DNA of 64,000 nt from Brevibacterium sp. UMB1308A. Its GTDB lineage: Bacteria > Actinomycetota > Actinomycetes > Actinomycetales > Brevibacteriaceae. The stretch's first letter is position 1, and each line of letters starts with the position of its first letter. Both the position numbers and the translations under genes were made by a program. Under the pieces are notes generated by a model. The model was not told the origin of the DNA, did no database searches, and was given only the letters and a program-made list of their open reading frames with translations. The DNA lies in contig NZ_JASPDO010000001.1 of NCBI RefSeq assembly GCF_030230605.1, positions 186,001-250,000 of the forward strand, in the 5' to 3' direction. Positions 17,442 through 26,885 of this stretch are shown here, one piece after another.

Positions 17442-20059
17442 CAGTACCTCCTGCTGTTCAGTACGACCATGACAATGAAACCAATGAGAATCGCGGCGAG
17501 AACGATTCCGGCGATGGAAATGGTCCACCATTCGTCGCCCAGCTGTCCTTTAGCCTGGTCGATGTTCTTGTCTAGGGGTTTCGCTTCAGGTTTTTCTGGT
17601 TCGTCGTCTTGGGGCTGCAACAGGTTCTGTTGCACGGCACTTCCTGCGCACGTACTCAGGATGTTCGACGTAACCAGCGAACGAGCAGTGTCGACCGTGT
17701 CACCTACCGCGAACTTCATGGTGTAGCCCTTCGAGCCCACCTTGAGTTCAACTTCGTATTCGCCCACTTTGTTGAAACCGAATGTGAGCGCACCGCTTTC
17801 ACCTGCGGGGAGTTTTCCGGTGTCGCCGTCGCTGAGTCCAGCCCCATCTGATTCGGGGCCAAATACGATTGCGTCACCCGTGCCACTGATCTGGCGCATG
17901 CTGATCTCGACTTCGTCGTTGCTTCCCGAGGTGTTCCATTCGAAGGATGGGGCACTTGCCCCAGCGCCACCGGTTGCCCAGTAGCTTCCCTGCGGGTCTA
18001 CGAAGTCGGTGATTCCAGCTTGCGCGGTACGGGTTGCGGACTGCGAGATCACCGAGGTCGAACCGGCTGGCACCGTACGGGTGCCTTTGCGGTTGCTCAC
18101 CTTGATGTTGCCTGCTGTGTGGAAGACGAAGTTTCCGGAGCGCAGTTGCTGTTCGTCTTCAACATTGACGGGGCACAGTTTCACGCCGGATGGTGCGCGC
18201 ACGATCTTGATATTGGGGTCGGCTGTTGGGGTCGCCGAGGCCCCTTCCGTAGCGCCGTCCGTGGCTTCGTCTGTGGGTTCGCCCTGGGCTTCAACCGTTG
18301 ACGACGCTGTGGGTTCAGGGGTTTCGGTTGCCTCAGTTGGGGTTGAGGTTACCGTCGGCGTGACGCTTGGTGACGCTGTGGCGCTCGGTGTCGCCGAGGT
18401 CGTTGGAGTTCCCGTTGGCCCTGGAGTGGGCTCTTCGTCCTTCACATAAGGCCTGGTGATGGGGAACCGAAGCCCAGAGTTGTTAAACAGCGCGGACTGC
18501 TTACAGTCGACCGATGCTGGGTCTGCTCCGCCTACTGCGAATTTGAGGATCCTGTCGAAGTCGGCCCATTCGTCTGGTGCGCCGTCTTTGGTCATGGATC
18601 GGGTTCCGTACCCTACGCAGTACACGCCTGGTTTGCTGAACTTCCAGGTGGCGAACAGGTCACGCGAGGCGTTCGAGCGGTGGCGCACTTTGCTGACCGT
18701 GTTGCGGCGCAGCTCGAGCGATCCGGCCCATTCTTTGGGTTCAGACGATTCAATGGCAGGTTTCTTCCCTGGTTTAGGTTCGTCTTTAACCGGCTTCTTG
18801 GTGTGAGGGTTAACCGTACCGTTGCGGTAGTGGGCGGTTGCACCTTCAGGCGCGTCGATGAGGTTAAACTGGAACTGTTGCAGGGGCGCATCGCCGCTGA
18901 AGGAGAACCCGAGGTCACTGGTGTCCTTGTTGACCTCGTAGTACGGTTCTTTGGTCGTGGAGTCGGCTTGACCTGCTGGGTCCAGTGGCAACATGTGCGC
19001 GCCGGATTGGCTTGCCCGTGGAGTGTTTTGGGCGTCGCAGTCCGCGGTGATGTTTTGGGCTGCTTGCTTCCAGTCTTTTCCGACTGCAATGGTCAGGTTG
19101 GTGGTTTTTTGAGTGAGCGTGGGGGCGGTTGCTGGGAACGAGTTACCCAACTGGAACGTTTCACGCAGATGCGAAACCGTCACCGCCACACAGAACACGG
19201 AAACCTCTGGTTCTTCCTTCTCCGGCGCTTCCGGATCCTGTGGCTCAGGTGTGGGCTCCGAGTCTGACGTAGGTTCTGGATCAGAGGTTGGTTCTGCAGT
19301 TGTCGTTTCCTCTGGGGTCGCTGTTTCTTCTGGCGTGGGTTCGCTGTCTACCAGGTCATTCGGCGTTTCAGCAGGAGTGGCCTGCTCCTCGTTAGAAACG
19401 CTAGTTCCGCCGGGAACCGGGTTGAGCGAAGGGTTGATAAGGGGGTCTTCGCTGGGTTGCTCACTTTGGGTGGGGGTTTGTTCGGGTGTGGCCGAGGTCG
19501 TTGGGGTTGGTTCGATCCCGGGAGTTTCTGCGAGGTCTTCTACTTCAGTGAGTTCCCATGTAAGTGGGTACTTGTGGTCGACATCGAACGCGCGGGAGGC
19601 ATTTGAGCTGATAGGCGAGTAGGTAGACACCTTACGCTCGGTTGCACTCGAGGTGATGTCGACGCGCGCACCGGCTTTCTTCTCACCGTTAGGCTTCACG
19701 ACTTTGGCGCCTGTGACGGACACACTCACTGGCTGGTCCTGGGGTTTGAGGTCGTGGGGGCGAATGGACGAGTCGAAGATCCCGTCCTCGGATCCAATAA
19801 TGACGTCTTGTGCAGGCAGAACCTTGCCGTCACTGCGCGGGTCATCGATAGTAAGGCCGTCCTCGCCGACCCTCAACGAGGGTCGGTCGAGGAGCTTGCG
19901 GTCTGCTGCACCGGTACCCGGTTGCGCGTCCGACCGTTCGTTAGAAACGATCGTGGGCGCCGCCTCGACAAAGTGTCCAGGCATGATGACAAGTGCAAGC
20001 ACCGCGGCCACTACTGTGGGGATTGCGCCGGGCACTCGCGGACTAGGTAACATCCGCAC
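17441..20059 (-). CDS. Surface-anchored repeat protein (P_acnes_RPT / choice-of-anchor M type)
   Basis: 872 residues from the GTG at 20059, seven bases after AGGAG. A signal peptide is followed by folded segments and two long Pro/Thr/Glu/Ser-rich linkers (about residues 180-285 and 545-620). Two modules of the actinobacterial anchored-repeat type are visible, each ending in a WKFSKPGVYCVGYG- or FGFNKVGEYEVELK-like strand. A C-terminal helix (AGIVLAAILIGFIVMVVL) and SRRY end anchor it in the membrane; no LPxTG motif is present. Family members usually accompany a metal ABC transporter, which is absent here; instead it is coupled to a peptidoglycan hydrolase. Confidence 0.75.
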   Translation of the reverse strand: MRMLPSPRVPGAIPTVVAAVLALVIMPGHFVEAAPTIVSNERSDAQPGTGAADRKLLDRPSLRVGEDGLTIDDPRSDGKVLPAQDVIIGSEDGIFDSSIRPHDLKPQDQPVSVSVTGAKVVKPNGEKKAGARVDITSSATERKVSTYSPISSNASRAFDVDHKYPLTWELTEVEDLAETPGIEPTPTTSATPEQTPTQSEQPSEDPLINPSLNPVPGGTSVSNEEQATPAETPNDLVDSEPTPEETATPEETTTAEPTSDPEPTSDSEPTPEPQDPEAPEKEEPEVSVFCVAVTVSHLRETFQLGNSFPATAPTLTQKTTNLTIAVGKDWKQAAQNITADCDAQNTPRASQSGAHMLPLDPAGQADSTTKEPYYEVNKDTSDLGFSFSGDAPLQQFQFNLIDAPEGATAHYRNGTVNPHTKKPVKDEPKPGKKPAIESSEPKEWAGSLELRRNTVSKVRHRSNASRDLFATWKFSKPGVYCVGYGTRSMTKDGAPDEWADFDRILKFAVGGADPASVDCKQSALFNNSGLRFPITRPYVKDEEPTPGPTGTPTTSATPSATASPSVTPTVTSTPTEATETPEPTASSTVEAQGEPTDEATDGATEGASATPTADPNIKIVRAPSGVKLCPVNVEDEQQLRSGNFVFHTAGNIKVSNRKGTRTVPAGSTSVISQSATRTAQAGITDFVDPQGSYWATGGAGASAPSFEWNTSGSNDEVEISMRQISGTGDAIVFGPESDGAGLSDGDTGKLPAGESGALTFGFNKVGEYEVELKVGSKGYTMKFAVGDTVDTARSLVTSNILSTCAGSAVQQNLLQPQDDEPEKPEAKPLDKNIDQAKGQLGDEWWTISIAGIVLAAILIGFIVMVVLNSRRY

Positions 20060-20218
20060 GAGTATTCTCCTGAGGGGGTGTGCCTTTATTTGGCCAAGAA
20101 CGAGTAGACCACACAAAAGTTAACACACAGGAAACTCGCCGTTACACCTAAACGTCCGTTAAGCTTCCCACCAGGAGTAATACGAAATCTGAAGTACTTG
20201 CCCCTTAGAGAATGCCCT

Positions 20219-20635
20219 CTACGACTCCATGAGTCGCGAACGAATAAGGAAACGCTTTCCAGTAGGTGACTCAACCGAAAAACCCGAGCCACGCCCCGTC
20301 ACCACATCGACGGTGATGTGAGTATGTTTCCAGTACTCGAATTGGGCTTTAGACATCCAAAACTCGCACTGCGCGGCTGCTTCTTCCACCTCGGGCAAGG
20401 TGAAAACTCCTAACAGCACGTCACTGTCCCCCGTGATGAACTCCCCTGCCGGGTAGCACATGGGAGCCGAACCGTCACAACATCCGCCGGACTGGTGAAA
20501 CATCAGTTGACCGTGAACGCCCACCAGTTCGACCAACAGGTCCACAGCTTCCTGGGTGAGAGCCACCCTGGAGTGACTTTCACCCGGGGGCGCCGGCGCC
20601 TCTAGTACCGGCGCCCCCGCTTGTGCGTTGCTCAT
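20219..20635 (-). CDS. DUF779 family protein
   Basis: 138 residues. The family hallmark HQSGGCCDGSAPMCYPAGEF, with three cysteines, is at about residue 46. DUF779 genes are typically found beside NAD-dependent aldehyde dehydrogenases, as here; the start overlaps the dehydrogenase stop (TAATG). Its role is unknown; the cysteines suggest metal binding or a redox or accessory function for the enzyme. Confidence 0.9.
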   Translation of the reverse strand: MSNAQAGAPVLEAPAPPGESHSRVALTQEAVDLLVELVGVHGQLMFHQSGGCCDGSAPMCYPAGEFITGDSDVLLGVFTLPEVEEAAAQCEFWMSKAQFEYWKHTHITVDVVTGRGSGFSVESPTGKRFLIRSRLMES

Positions 20636-22158
20636 TAGAACAGTCCAGTGGGCTGCTCGGAGTAGCTGACCAGCATGTTCTTGGTCTGCTGGTAGTGGCT
20701 GAGCATCATGAGGTGGTTCTCACGGCCGATACCAGAGTTCTTGTACCCACCGAACGCTGCGTGCGCTGGATACGTGTGGTAGTTGTTCACCCACACGCGC
20801 CCAGCCTGGATTTCGCGACCAGCTCGGTAAGCCGTGTTGGTGTTACGGCTCCACACACCTGACCCAAGACCGTACAGCGTGTCATTGGCAATGCTCAGCG
20901 CTTCGTCGTAGTCCTTGAACGAAGTCAGCGCGAGCACAGGACCAAAGATTTCCTCTTGGAAGATGCGCATGCTGTTGTTCCCGCGGAACACGGTGGGCTG
21001 AACGTAGAAGCCACCGGCCAGATCGCCGTCAAGGTGAGCTTGCTCGCCACCGATGAGCACCTCGGCCCCTTCTTCCTTACCAATAGCCAGATACGACAGG
21101 ATCTTTTCCAGCTGATCGTTGGACGCCTGCGCACCCACCATGGTGTTCGTATCCAGCGGGTTGCCTTGCACGAACTTCTTCACACGCTCAATACCTGCTT
21201 CGACGAATTCGTCGAAAATGCTTTCCTGCACCAGAGCGCGCGAAGGGCACGTACACACTTCACCCTGGTTGAGCCCGAACATGGCAAGACCTTCCACCGC
21301 CTTGTTGTAGAAGTCGTCTTTTTGCTGGGCCACGTCTTCGAAGAAGATGTTGGGGCTCTTACCACCCAGCTCCAGAGTGATAGGGATGAGGTTTTGGGAG
21401 GCGTACTGCATGATGAGGCGCCCCGTGGTGGTTTCACCAGTGAACGCGACCTTAGCAATGCGCGGGTTGGAGGCCAGCGGCTTACCGCATTCGACACCGA
21501 ATCCGTTAACCACGTTGACAACGCCAGGTGGCAATAGGTCTCCCAAAATCTCCATGAGAACCATGATGGAGGCTGGGGTTTGTTCAGCCGGCTTGAGCAC
21601 GACTGCGTTGCCGGCGGCCAACGCTGGGGCGAGTTTCCAGATGGCCATGAGGATCGGAAAGTTCCACGGGATGATCTGGCCTACAACGCCCAAGGGTTCG
21701 TGGAAGTGGTAGGCGACGGTGTCTTCGTCGAGCTGGGACAGGTGGCCTTCTTGCGTACGGATCGCCGAGGCGAAGTAACGCAAGTGATCAGCGGCTAGCG
21801 GGATGTCGGCGGCGAGGGTTTCGCGGATTGGCTTGCCGTTGTCCCAGGTTTCAGCAACAGCGATTTTTTCGAGATTTTCATCGATGCGGTCGGCCATTGC
21901 ATGCAAGATTGCCGCGCGTTCTGCCGGGCTGGTTTTGCCCCACGCGGGCGCTGCTTTGTGAGCCGCATCGAGGGCGAGCTCAATGTCGTCAGCATTTGAT
22001 TGAGCAGCTTCGCAAAAGACTTTTCCGGTGACGGGAGTGACGTTTTCGAAGTATTTTCCAGATTTTGGGGTGACCCATTCGCCACCAATGTAGTTGTCAT
22101 AGCGAGAGCGGAATTCGACTTTCGCTCCATCGGTTCCTGGCTGAGCGTAAACGGTCAT
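20635..22158 (-). CDS. NAD-dependent aldehyde dehydrogenase (ExaC/acetaldehyde type)
   Basis: 507 residues, preceded by GAGGAG. The catalytic Cys is in [12 protein letters not shown], the general-base Glu in [15 protein letters not shown], and the coenzyme loop is FTGETTTGR. The doublet of cysteines and the C-terminal [12 protein letters not shown] are characteristic of the ethanol-linked acetaldehyde dehydrogenase group that partners DUF779. It oxidises acetaldehyde or related aldehydes to acids in the cytosol. Confidence 0.93.
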   Translation of the reverse strand: MTVYAQPGTDGAKVEFRSRYDNYIGGEWVTPKSGKYFENVTPVTGKVFCEAAQSNADDIELALDAAHKAAPAWGKTSPAERAAILHAMADRIDENLEKIAVAETWDNGKPIRETLAADIPLAADHLRYFASAIRTQEGHLSQLDEDTVAYHFHEPLGVVGQIIPWNFPILMAIWKLAPALAAGNAVVLKPAEQTPASIMVLMEILGDLLPPGVVNVVNGFGVECGKPLASNPRIAKVAFTGETTTGRLIMQYASQNLIPITLELGGKSPNIFFEDVAQQKDDFYNKAVEGLAMFGLNQGEVCTCPSRALVQESIFDEFVEAGIERVKKFVQGNPLDTNTMVGAQASNDQLEKILSYLAIGKEEGAEVLIGGEQAHLDGDLAGGFYVQPTVFRGNNSMRIFQEEIFGPVLALTSFKDYDEALSIANDTLYGLGSGVWSRNTNTAYRAGREIQAGRVWVNNYHTYPAHAAFGGYKNSGIGRENHLMMLSHYQQTKNMLVSYSEQPTGLF

Positions 22159-22288
22159 GATACTCCTCGTTGAGTGTGTTTCCGCCTCCGTTTCTGGGGG
22201 CTTGTACGCACTCTAAGGGCAGACCAATGACTGATCAATCGTTAAGTTTTTGTGATCTAGGGTGCTACCGTACGCGAACTGGCTTTCG

Positions 22289-22936
22289 TCAGCCTAACGC
22301 CCCAATCACTATGATCACCAGCGTTCCGATGATGAGGTATGGCCCCAGAGCGATCGCAGTTTTCATGGTTGCTTTGCGCATGATCATGAGCACGACCCCC
22401 ACAGCAAAGCCCAAGAGCATTCCGATGAACGGCCCCAAGAGCAGTGCGAACCAACTATAGGTTCCCAGCACGGCCCCCATCGACAGACCAAGCTTCACGT
22501 CACCGAACCCGAACGCTCCCCCAGCAAAGATGAACATGACGAAGAACGCGGCGAACAAGATGACCATGCCGGCACCACCTCGCAAGGCGGGCCCCCAGTC
22601 ACCAGACGTCAGTCCCCCAGCGACCAGCGCAATCACGCTCGCGCCTGCCGCCGGCAGCGTCACCACGTCGGGCAACCTGCGCTCAGCAAAGTCAATCGCA
22701 GCCAGGATCGGAGAAACCGCAACAAACACGGCTGCCACGTACGCACTCGGGTGGTTCCACCCGTACGCAACCAGAGTGGCCACGGCCAGCACGCCACCGG
22801 CACCGAACAGCGCAACGAGCACCCACCTCGGCGGGTCCCACGTCTCTAACAGGCGGTAACCGCGGTCAGCGGGTTCCACCTCGGCGGGGTTCTGGGCAGG
22901 TTCGCCGGAACCCAGGTCGTCATGATGCTCGTTCAC
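22289..22936 (-). CDS. Type IV prepilin peptidase, A24 family (TadV/CpaA-like)
   Basis: 215 residues with about six membrane helices. The two catalytic aspartates are seen in AIDFAERRLPDVVTLP and in FGFGDVKLG (the GxGDxK motif). There is no N-terminal cysteine-rich methylase domain, as in TadV/CpaA enzymes. It should cleave class III signal peptides after Gly, here those of Flp, the TadE-like proteins and the pilin-headed effectors. It lies last in a minus-strand operon and overlaps the preceding gene by ATGA; it is separate from the Tad operon. Confidence 0.88.
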   Translation of the reverse strand: MNEHHDDLGSGEPAQNPAEVEPADRGYRLLETWDPPRWVLVALFGAGGVLAVATLVAYGWNHPSAYVAAVFVAVSPILAAIDFAERRLPDVVTLPAAGASVIALVAGGLTSGDWGPALRGGAGMVILFAAFFVMFIFAGGAFGFGDVKLGLSMGAVLGTYSWFALLLGPFIGMLLGFAVGVVLMIMRKATMKTAIALGPYLIIGTLVIIVIGALG

Positions 22937-23343
22937 GGCGCCACCTCCTCTTTTTTAGGTTTGCTGACCATGGAGGCGGCTGTGATGATTGCCCCCACGA
23001 AGAGCGCGTCGATGAGCAGCTCAACGAGTGCCAGTGAGTCACTGGACAGGGTGGCGATCAAAGCGAAAGGGATGAGCGGGATAACCGCGCCTAACATGCC
23101 GGCTGGCACCAGGTTGAAGAGGATACGGCGCAGTGGGGCGTCGAGTTCCCACATACGCTCAGCCGTCATTCTGGTGAGCCCAAAGCGCCACAACAGCACT
23201 AGTGCGACGAAAAGCAGACGCGTGAAGCCTGTTCCTAGGTTGAGTGCGAGCATGGGCCCCAGAATCACGGCTGCCACGAACGCGATAACGCTCACAGCGG
23301 CGTTCATCAGCAGGGATGCGTAAAATCCTTTTGCGTAAAACAT
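22933..23343 (-). CDS. Four-helix membrane protein of unknown function
   Basis: 136 residues with four hydrophobic segments (about 8-35, 40-55, 78-100 and 108-128) and a basic KPKKEE tail. I recognise no family. It is coupled on both sides: its start overlaps the stop of the 409-residue gene (TGATG) and its stop overlaps the prepilin peptidase start (ATGA). That tight packing implies a role in pilin processing or assembly, but this is inference from position only. Confidence 0.75.
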   Translation of the reverse strand: MFYAKGFYASLLMNAAVSVIAFVAAVILGPMLALNLGTGFTRLLFVALVLLWRFGLTRMTAERMWELDAPLRRILFNLVPAGMLGAVIPLIPFALIATLSSDSLALVELLIDALFVGAIITAASMVSKPKKEEVAP

Positions 23344-24572
23344 CAGGACTCCGTCTCACAGCTGACGAACGGTTCGAACTGTGCGTGTGGAAGGGCCAAG
23401 TCAGCGGCGTTGACTTCGCGGGCTTCCAGTCCGGCTGTGGATTCGTGCATGAGGGCGTGCTTGGTGAAGGCTTCGGACAGGCTTTCTACGTCGAGGTCCG
23501 CCGAGGTGGCAAAGGTCGTTTCTGTGACCACAGCGGTGTCTCGTGCACGGTCGCGCATGGCTGAGTACGGGTTTGTGGATGCTTTACCTTCTGCCACAGC
23601 TTTGTCGAAAAGGCCGGTTTTTAGGGTGTCGACTTTGGCACCTTGGACGATTTTTTGGTCCACGAGTGCTTTATAGGCTTCGCGGTTCGTGGTTTGTTTG
23701 AGGTCGAGCGTGTAGGACCGGACAACAAAGTTACCGCCGTCGGTTTTGACCGTGGAGTCGAGAGTGGCCCTGTTAAATTGTGAGGCCTTGATGACGCTGA
23801 GGTTCCATGCTTCTGAAGCGGGCCCAGAAATTGTAAGTGAGTAGGGTATTCCGTCTGGGGCTTTCCGCACGTCGGTTTTTATAACACCTGTGATGCCCAG
23901 AGTTGCGGCTAAGCGGTTCATTGAGGGGGTGTCGTTTACGGGGAGTTGAGTCACCAAGGTTTGGGTGGTGTGTTGGTCGCGTACGTTCTGGCTGATAACT
24001 CCTTCGGAGTTTTCCCCGGCGGCAAATCTGGTGCCTTCTGCCCAAGGTTCGGCGGAGTCTTTGGACACGAGACCAATTTTGGCCATGAGTTTGGTGAAGC
24101 CCTTGTACGTCCCGTCGGTGGTGGGGCCCACCCCGGCGTCGATCGCGCGGGGAAGCGAAGTGGATTCGTCGTACACGAACCGTTTGGCTTGCTCTTGGTC
24201 GGAAAACGAGTAGATGTCCACTCCCCCGTGTTGCGCGGGGGTGGCGATTTTCACGGCCCCGTTGACCACCCCGGCCAGGTGCATGGGCTGTTGTGCGGGC
24301 GCGGTGGTGGAAAACGATGTGAGGCTTGACGAAAGTGCTTTGTCGCGTCCCACACCTGAGCACTGTGGCATCTGCCCTACGCTGGTCGAGCAACCTTCGC
24401 CAGAACATAGGCCGTCTGCCAGGGAGTAGCCCAGGGGGCGGGCTATTGGTGTGGCGATGATTGCGAGGCCCGTGAGCACCGACAGCATGACGGTTCGTTG
24501 TTTGCGCAGGCGACGCGGGTCACGCGCTTTGGGTTTGCGATTCTGCTTACGCGTGGGCAGTTTCAGTTTCAT
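23343..24572 (-). CDS. Membrane-anchored extracytoplasmic protein, unknown
   Basis: 409 residues. A very basic N-terminus (about 27 residues rich in Lys/Arg) precedes one hydrophobic helix (TVMLSVLTGLAIIATPIA), then a large polar domain outside. Four cysteines cluster early (CSGEGCSTSV and MPQCSG) and one lies near the C-terminus (VSCETES), suggesting disulfides. No catalytic motif was recognised. It is the first gene of a tightly overlapping trio ending in the prepilin peptidase, 39 bases after the DUF192 gene. Confidence 0.75.
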   Translation of the reverse strand: MKLKLPTRKQNRKPKARDPRRLRKQRTVMLSVLTGLAIIATPIARPLGYSLADGLCSGEGCSTSVGQMPQCSGVGRDKALSSSLTSFSTTAPAQQPMHLAGVVNGAVKIATPAQHGGVDIYSFSDQEQAKRFVYDESTSLPRAIDAGVGPTTDGTYKGFTKLMAKIGLVSKDSAEPWAEGTRFAAGENSEGVISQNVRDQHTTQTLVTQLPVNDTPSMNRLAATLGITGVIKTDVRKAPDGIPYSLTISGPASEAWNLSVIKASQFNRATLDSTVKTDGGNFVVRSYTLDLKQTTNREAYKALVDQKIVQGAKVDTLKTGLFDKAVAEGKASTNPYSAMRDRARDTAVVTETTFATSADLDVESLSEAFTKHALMHESTAGLEAREVNAADLALPHAQFEPFVSCETES

Positions 24573-24611
24573 TGCTTTCGCACTCTGTAAGGGGATTCTG
24601 GGGTACGGGGG

Positions 24612-24968
24612 CTATGTTTCTTCTGCCAGGATAATACGAACACCCTGGTGGATGCCCCACTGCTCCAAAAGTCCGGGGTTGGCCTCCAGAACGGCGTAAG
24701 CGTTGCGGACAGGCATGTGCATGGTCCACGGTTTGAGGTTTTTCACTGTCAGCACCTGACCGTCTTTGTCGATGTACGCCACTTCGAGTGGGCGGTTAAA
24801 CCCAATAGAGTGCACGGAGCTACACGGCACGATCATGAGGGCTTCAGCGTCGCTGAAGAACAGGCCGCGGAGGCGCCGAAGTGCGGTCCCAGCGAGTTGG
24901 ACCGTGAAGTGGGTGCCTTGCGGGGTTGTGAGGCAAACTTCGCGGGCTTTTTTGTTGAGGTTTTTCAT
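24612..24968 (-). CDS. DUF192 family protein
   Basis: 118 residues. LRGLFFSDAEALMIVPCSSVHSIG and the following EVAYIDKDGQVLTVKNLKPW are typical of DUF192, a small beta-rich family of unknown function often exported. This copy lacks a clear signal peptide. It starts eight bases after OmpA-lipoprotein gene 1 and probably shares its transcript. Confidence 0.85.
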   Translation of the reverse strand: MKNLNKKAREVCLTTPQGTHFTVQLAGTALRRLRGLFFSDAEALMIVPCSSVHSIGFNRPLEVAYIDKDGQVLTVKNLKPWTMHMPVRNAYAVLEANPGLLEQWGIHQGVRIILAEET

Positions 24969-24976
24969 ACGCGTTT

Positions 24977-26785
24977 CTAGCCTTGTGCGGTAGTTGACGG
25001 CCGAGGTGTCGAAGAGCTGGGTGCGCCTGCGGACTGGGTGCGGTTCACTTTGATCTGCGCAGTGTCGGCCACGCGGATAATGAGTTCATCTGACTCCATG
25101 CTTGCTTTGGGGAAGAAAGCAAACATTTCGATCGGCTCACCACGAGCAACCGTGTAGTCAACCGGGCTCATCGTTTGCGAGCACAGACAGTTACCAGGCC
25201 CTGCCGTCACCGTTGTCGCCATCATATTTGTTGTCTTATCCCACAGTGCCAGGTTGCTGAGCGATGGAGTGGCAGGGTACTCAGCGGTGAAGTTTTGTCC
25301 AAATGGCATTGTCTCCACTTTTGAGTCCTGCTGATCAAACGCAGATTTGTCGTCTTGCCCTGATACCGTACTCACAGCAACAGTCAGTTTCAGAAAGTCC
25401 CCCTGCTCCTCCAGTGCTTTGACATCAAAATTTAGCTCAGGGGTGTCCCCGCCTTTCGGAGTAGGGAGAACACCTGCTGTAATGCCACCGTTCGACGTTG
25501 CTGCTTTCATTTCAGGAAGGTCTTTAACCTTTTTGCCAGTGTCAACGTTTGCATCGATCTGGCCCTGGGGCTTGTAGTTAAACGAAACTCGACGGTTCTT
25601 TGCTTGATTCTTTTTGATGGGGTTTCCCTTACCATCGCGATTTGGCACGATTGGTTTAGTCTCACCGAATCCTTTGGTCTCCAGCTGGATACCCGCCCCA
25701 GAAAGCTTGGATTCAATAGCTTTTTTAACCGATTCCGCACGACGCTCGGATAGGTCTTGGTTATAGCTTTCATCGCCTTCGTCATCAGTGTGGCCTTCGA
25801 CTACAACCTTCTGGCCCTTCGCTGTTTTCTTCAGCTCTTCGACAACGGAGGAAATCGCTTTTTCCGCGTCCTTGTCGAGTTTGTCCGAGTCGAACTCAAA
25901 CAACACGTCCGAACTCACATTGAGCGCTGAGGTTTCGCCTCGGTCAGACACGGAGGCATCCGTCACTGACTCTGTATTTACATCCAAAGGAATCCGTCGC
26001 TGCCCTACAGCACCAGAACCGTAGACATCAGGGATGGCGTTTTGACCATTCTTGATAAACGAGAAATCGACAAGTTCTGGAACGTCAAACTTTTTATCCT
26101 GGCTCACCGCAACGCCTTCAAGAACTGCCGCGTTATCACCAAAAAAGACCGAAACCTTGTCATCCTCAGGCGCAGGGAAATCCGCATAAAACAACCTCAG
26201 TGACTCGGGCGCAGTTGAGGTGTCGTCTATTTCCTCGGGACCATACGAACATACGCAGTCGGTATTTCGACTCACTTCATCCGTGGCCGGTAAGTCCTTG
26301 GCCTGAGGGGCGTCCTTAAACGAACCGTCCCCAGACTGTGAAGTCCCCTGGTACGGTTCGATAAATTGTTTTGTCTCAAAGTCAGCAAGACGAGTCCACG
26401 GAACACGCTGCGAGCGCCCTTTCTGACTCCGCAGTTCATCTGGTGATAAATGTTTACCGTCAACGGGCGGCAACCATGCAGCGACCATGCGTGCAGACGT
26501 GCCGTCAGAGTCTAACGACAACACTTCCAAGCGCGCTTTAGCCAAACCGTCGTCAGTCGGGCGCTCCACCACAGTCTGCGCAACGGGCTCACCCAAAGTA
26601 TTCGGACGCCAAAAACCATCACTCTCCACCACCTCGGGAGCCGGAGGCTGCTGACCACCACCGCCACCGTCACCATTTCTCCCTATGCCAGGGATGCAAC
26701 CAGAAAGAACCACAGTGGCAAGGATCACTGTGGCTAGAACATTCAGGCGGGGACGATATAAAGAGGGGACTTTGAGGGGTTTCAT
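24977..26785 (-). CDS. OmpA-domain lipoprotein 1
   Basis: 602 residues. The lipobox VLSGC gives acylated Cys30. After a Gly-rich spacer comes a module shared by all three copies (PPAPEVVESDGFWRPNT). The OmpA/MotB peptidoglycan-binding domain is at about 288-408: DVLFEFDSDKLDKDAE, VEGHTDDEGDESYN, LSERRAESVKKA and NRRVSFNYKP, with the Asp and Arg that contact diaminopimelate or its equivalent. A conserved C-terminal module with paired cysteines (NCLCS) follows. It is probably membrane-tethered and wall-binding. The start appears leaderless: TATAGT eight bases upstream and no ribosome site. Confidence 0.88.
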   Translation of the reverse strand: MKPLKVPSLYRPRLNVLATVILATVVLSGCIPGIGRNGDGGGGGQQPPAPEVVESDGFWRPNTLGEPVAQTVVERPTDDGLAKARLEVLSLDSDGTSARMVAAWLPPVDGKHLSPDELRSQKGRSQRVPWTRLADFETKQFIEPYQGTSQSGDGSFKDAPQAKDLPATDEVSRNTDCVCSYGPEEIDDTSTAPESLRLFYADFPAPEDDKVSVFFGDNAAVLEGVAVSQDKKFDVPELVDFSFIKNGQNAIPDVYGSGAVGQRRIPLDVNTESVTDASVSDRGETSALNVSSDVLFEFDSDKLDKDAEKAISSVVEELKKTAKGQKVVVEGHTDDEGDESYNQDLSERRAESVKKAIESKLSGAGIQLETKGFGETKPIVPNRDGKGNPIKKNQAKNRRVSFNYKPQGQIDANVDTGKKVKDLPEMKAATSNGGITAGVLPTPKGGDTPELNFDVKALEEQGDFLKLTVAVSTVSGQDDKSAFDQQDSKVETMPFGQNFTAEYPATPSLSNLALWDKTTNMMATTVTAGPGNCLCSQTMSPVDYTVARGEPIEMFAFFPKASMESDELIIRVADTAQIKVNRTQSAGAPSSSTPRPSTTAQG

Positions 26786-26799
26786 ACAGGCAAACTATA
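26786..26799 (-). promoter_or_regulatory. -10 element and leaderless start of OmpA-lipoprotein 1
   Basis: Read on the minus strand, TATAGT (26799-26794) is followed by TTGCCTGT and the ATG. The same TAnnGTTTGCyTrT context precedes OmpA-lipoprotein 2 (TACGGT at 29276-29271). No Shine-Dalgarno sequence is present in either, so transcription probably starts at or next to the ATG. Confidence 0.45.
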
Positions 26800-26885
26800 G
26801 CGACGAAGTTGCAACGAGTGCGCAAACCGCACATGTCAACAAAGTTAAATCTGCGCCTAGTCCACCCTTACCGCGTTTCACAAAG

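Noticed and set aside
22159..22288. Gap after the prepilin peptidase gene searched for a riboswitch or small RNA
   Set aside because: Only the upstream region of the aldehyde dehydrogenase (GAGGAG ribosome site) was seen; no conserved RNA structure was recognised.
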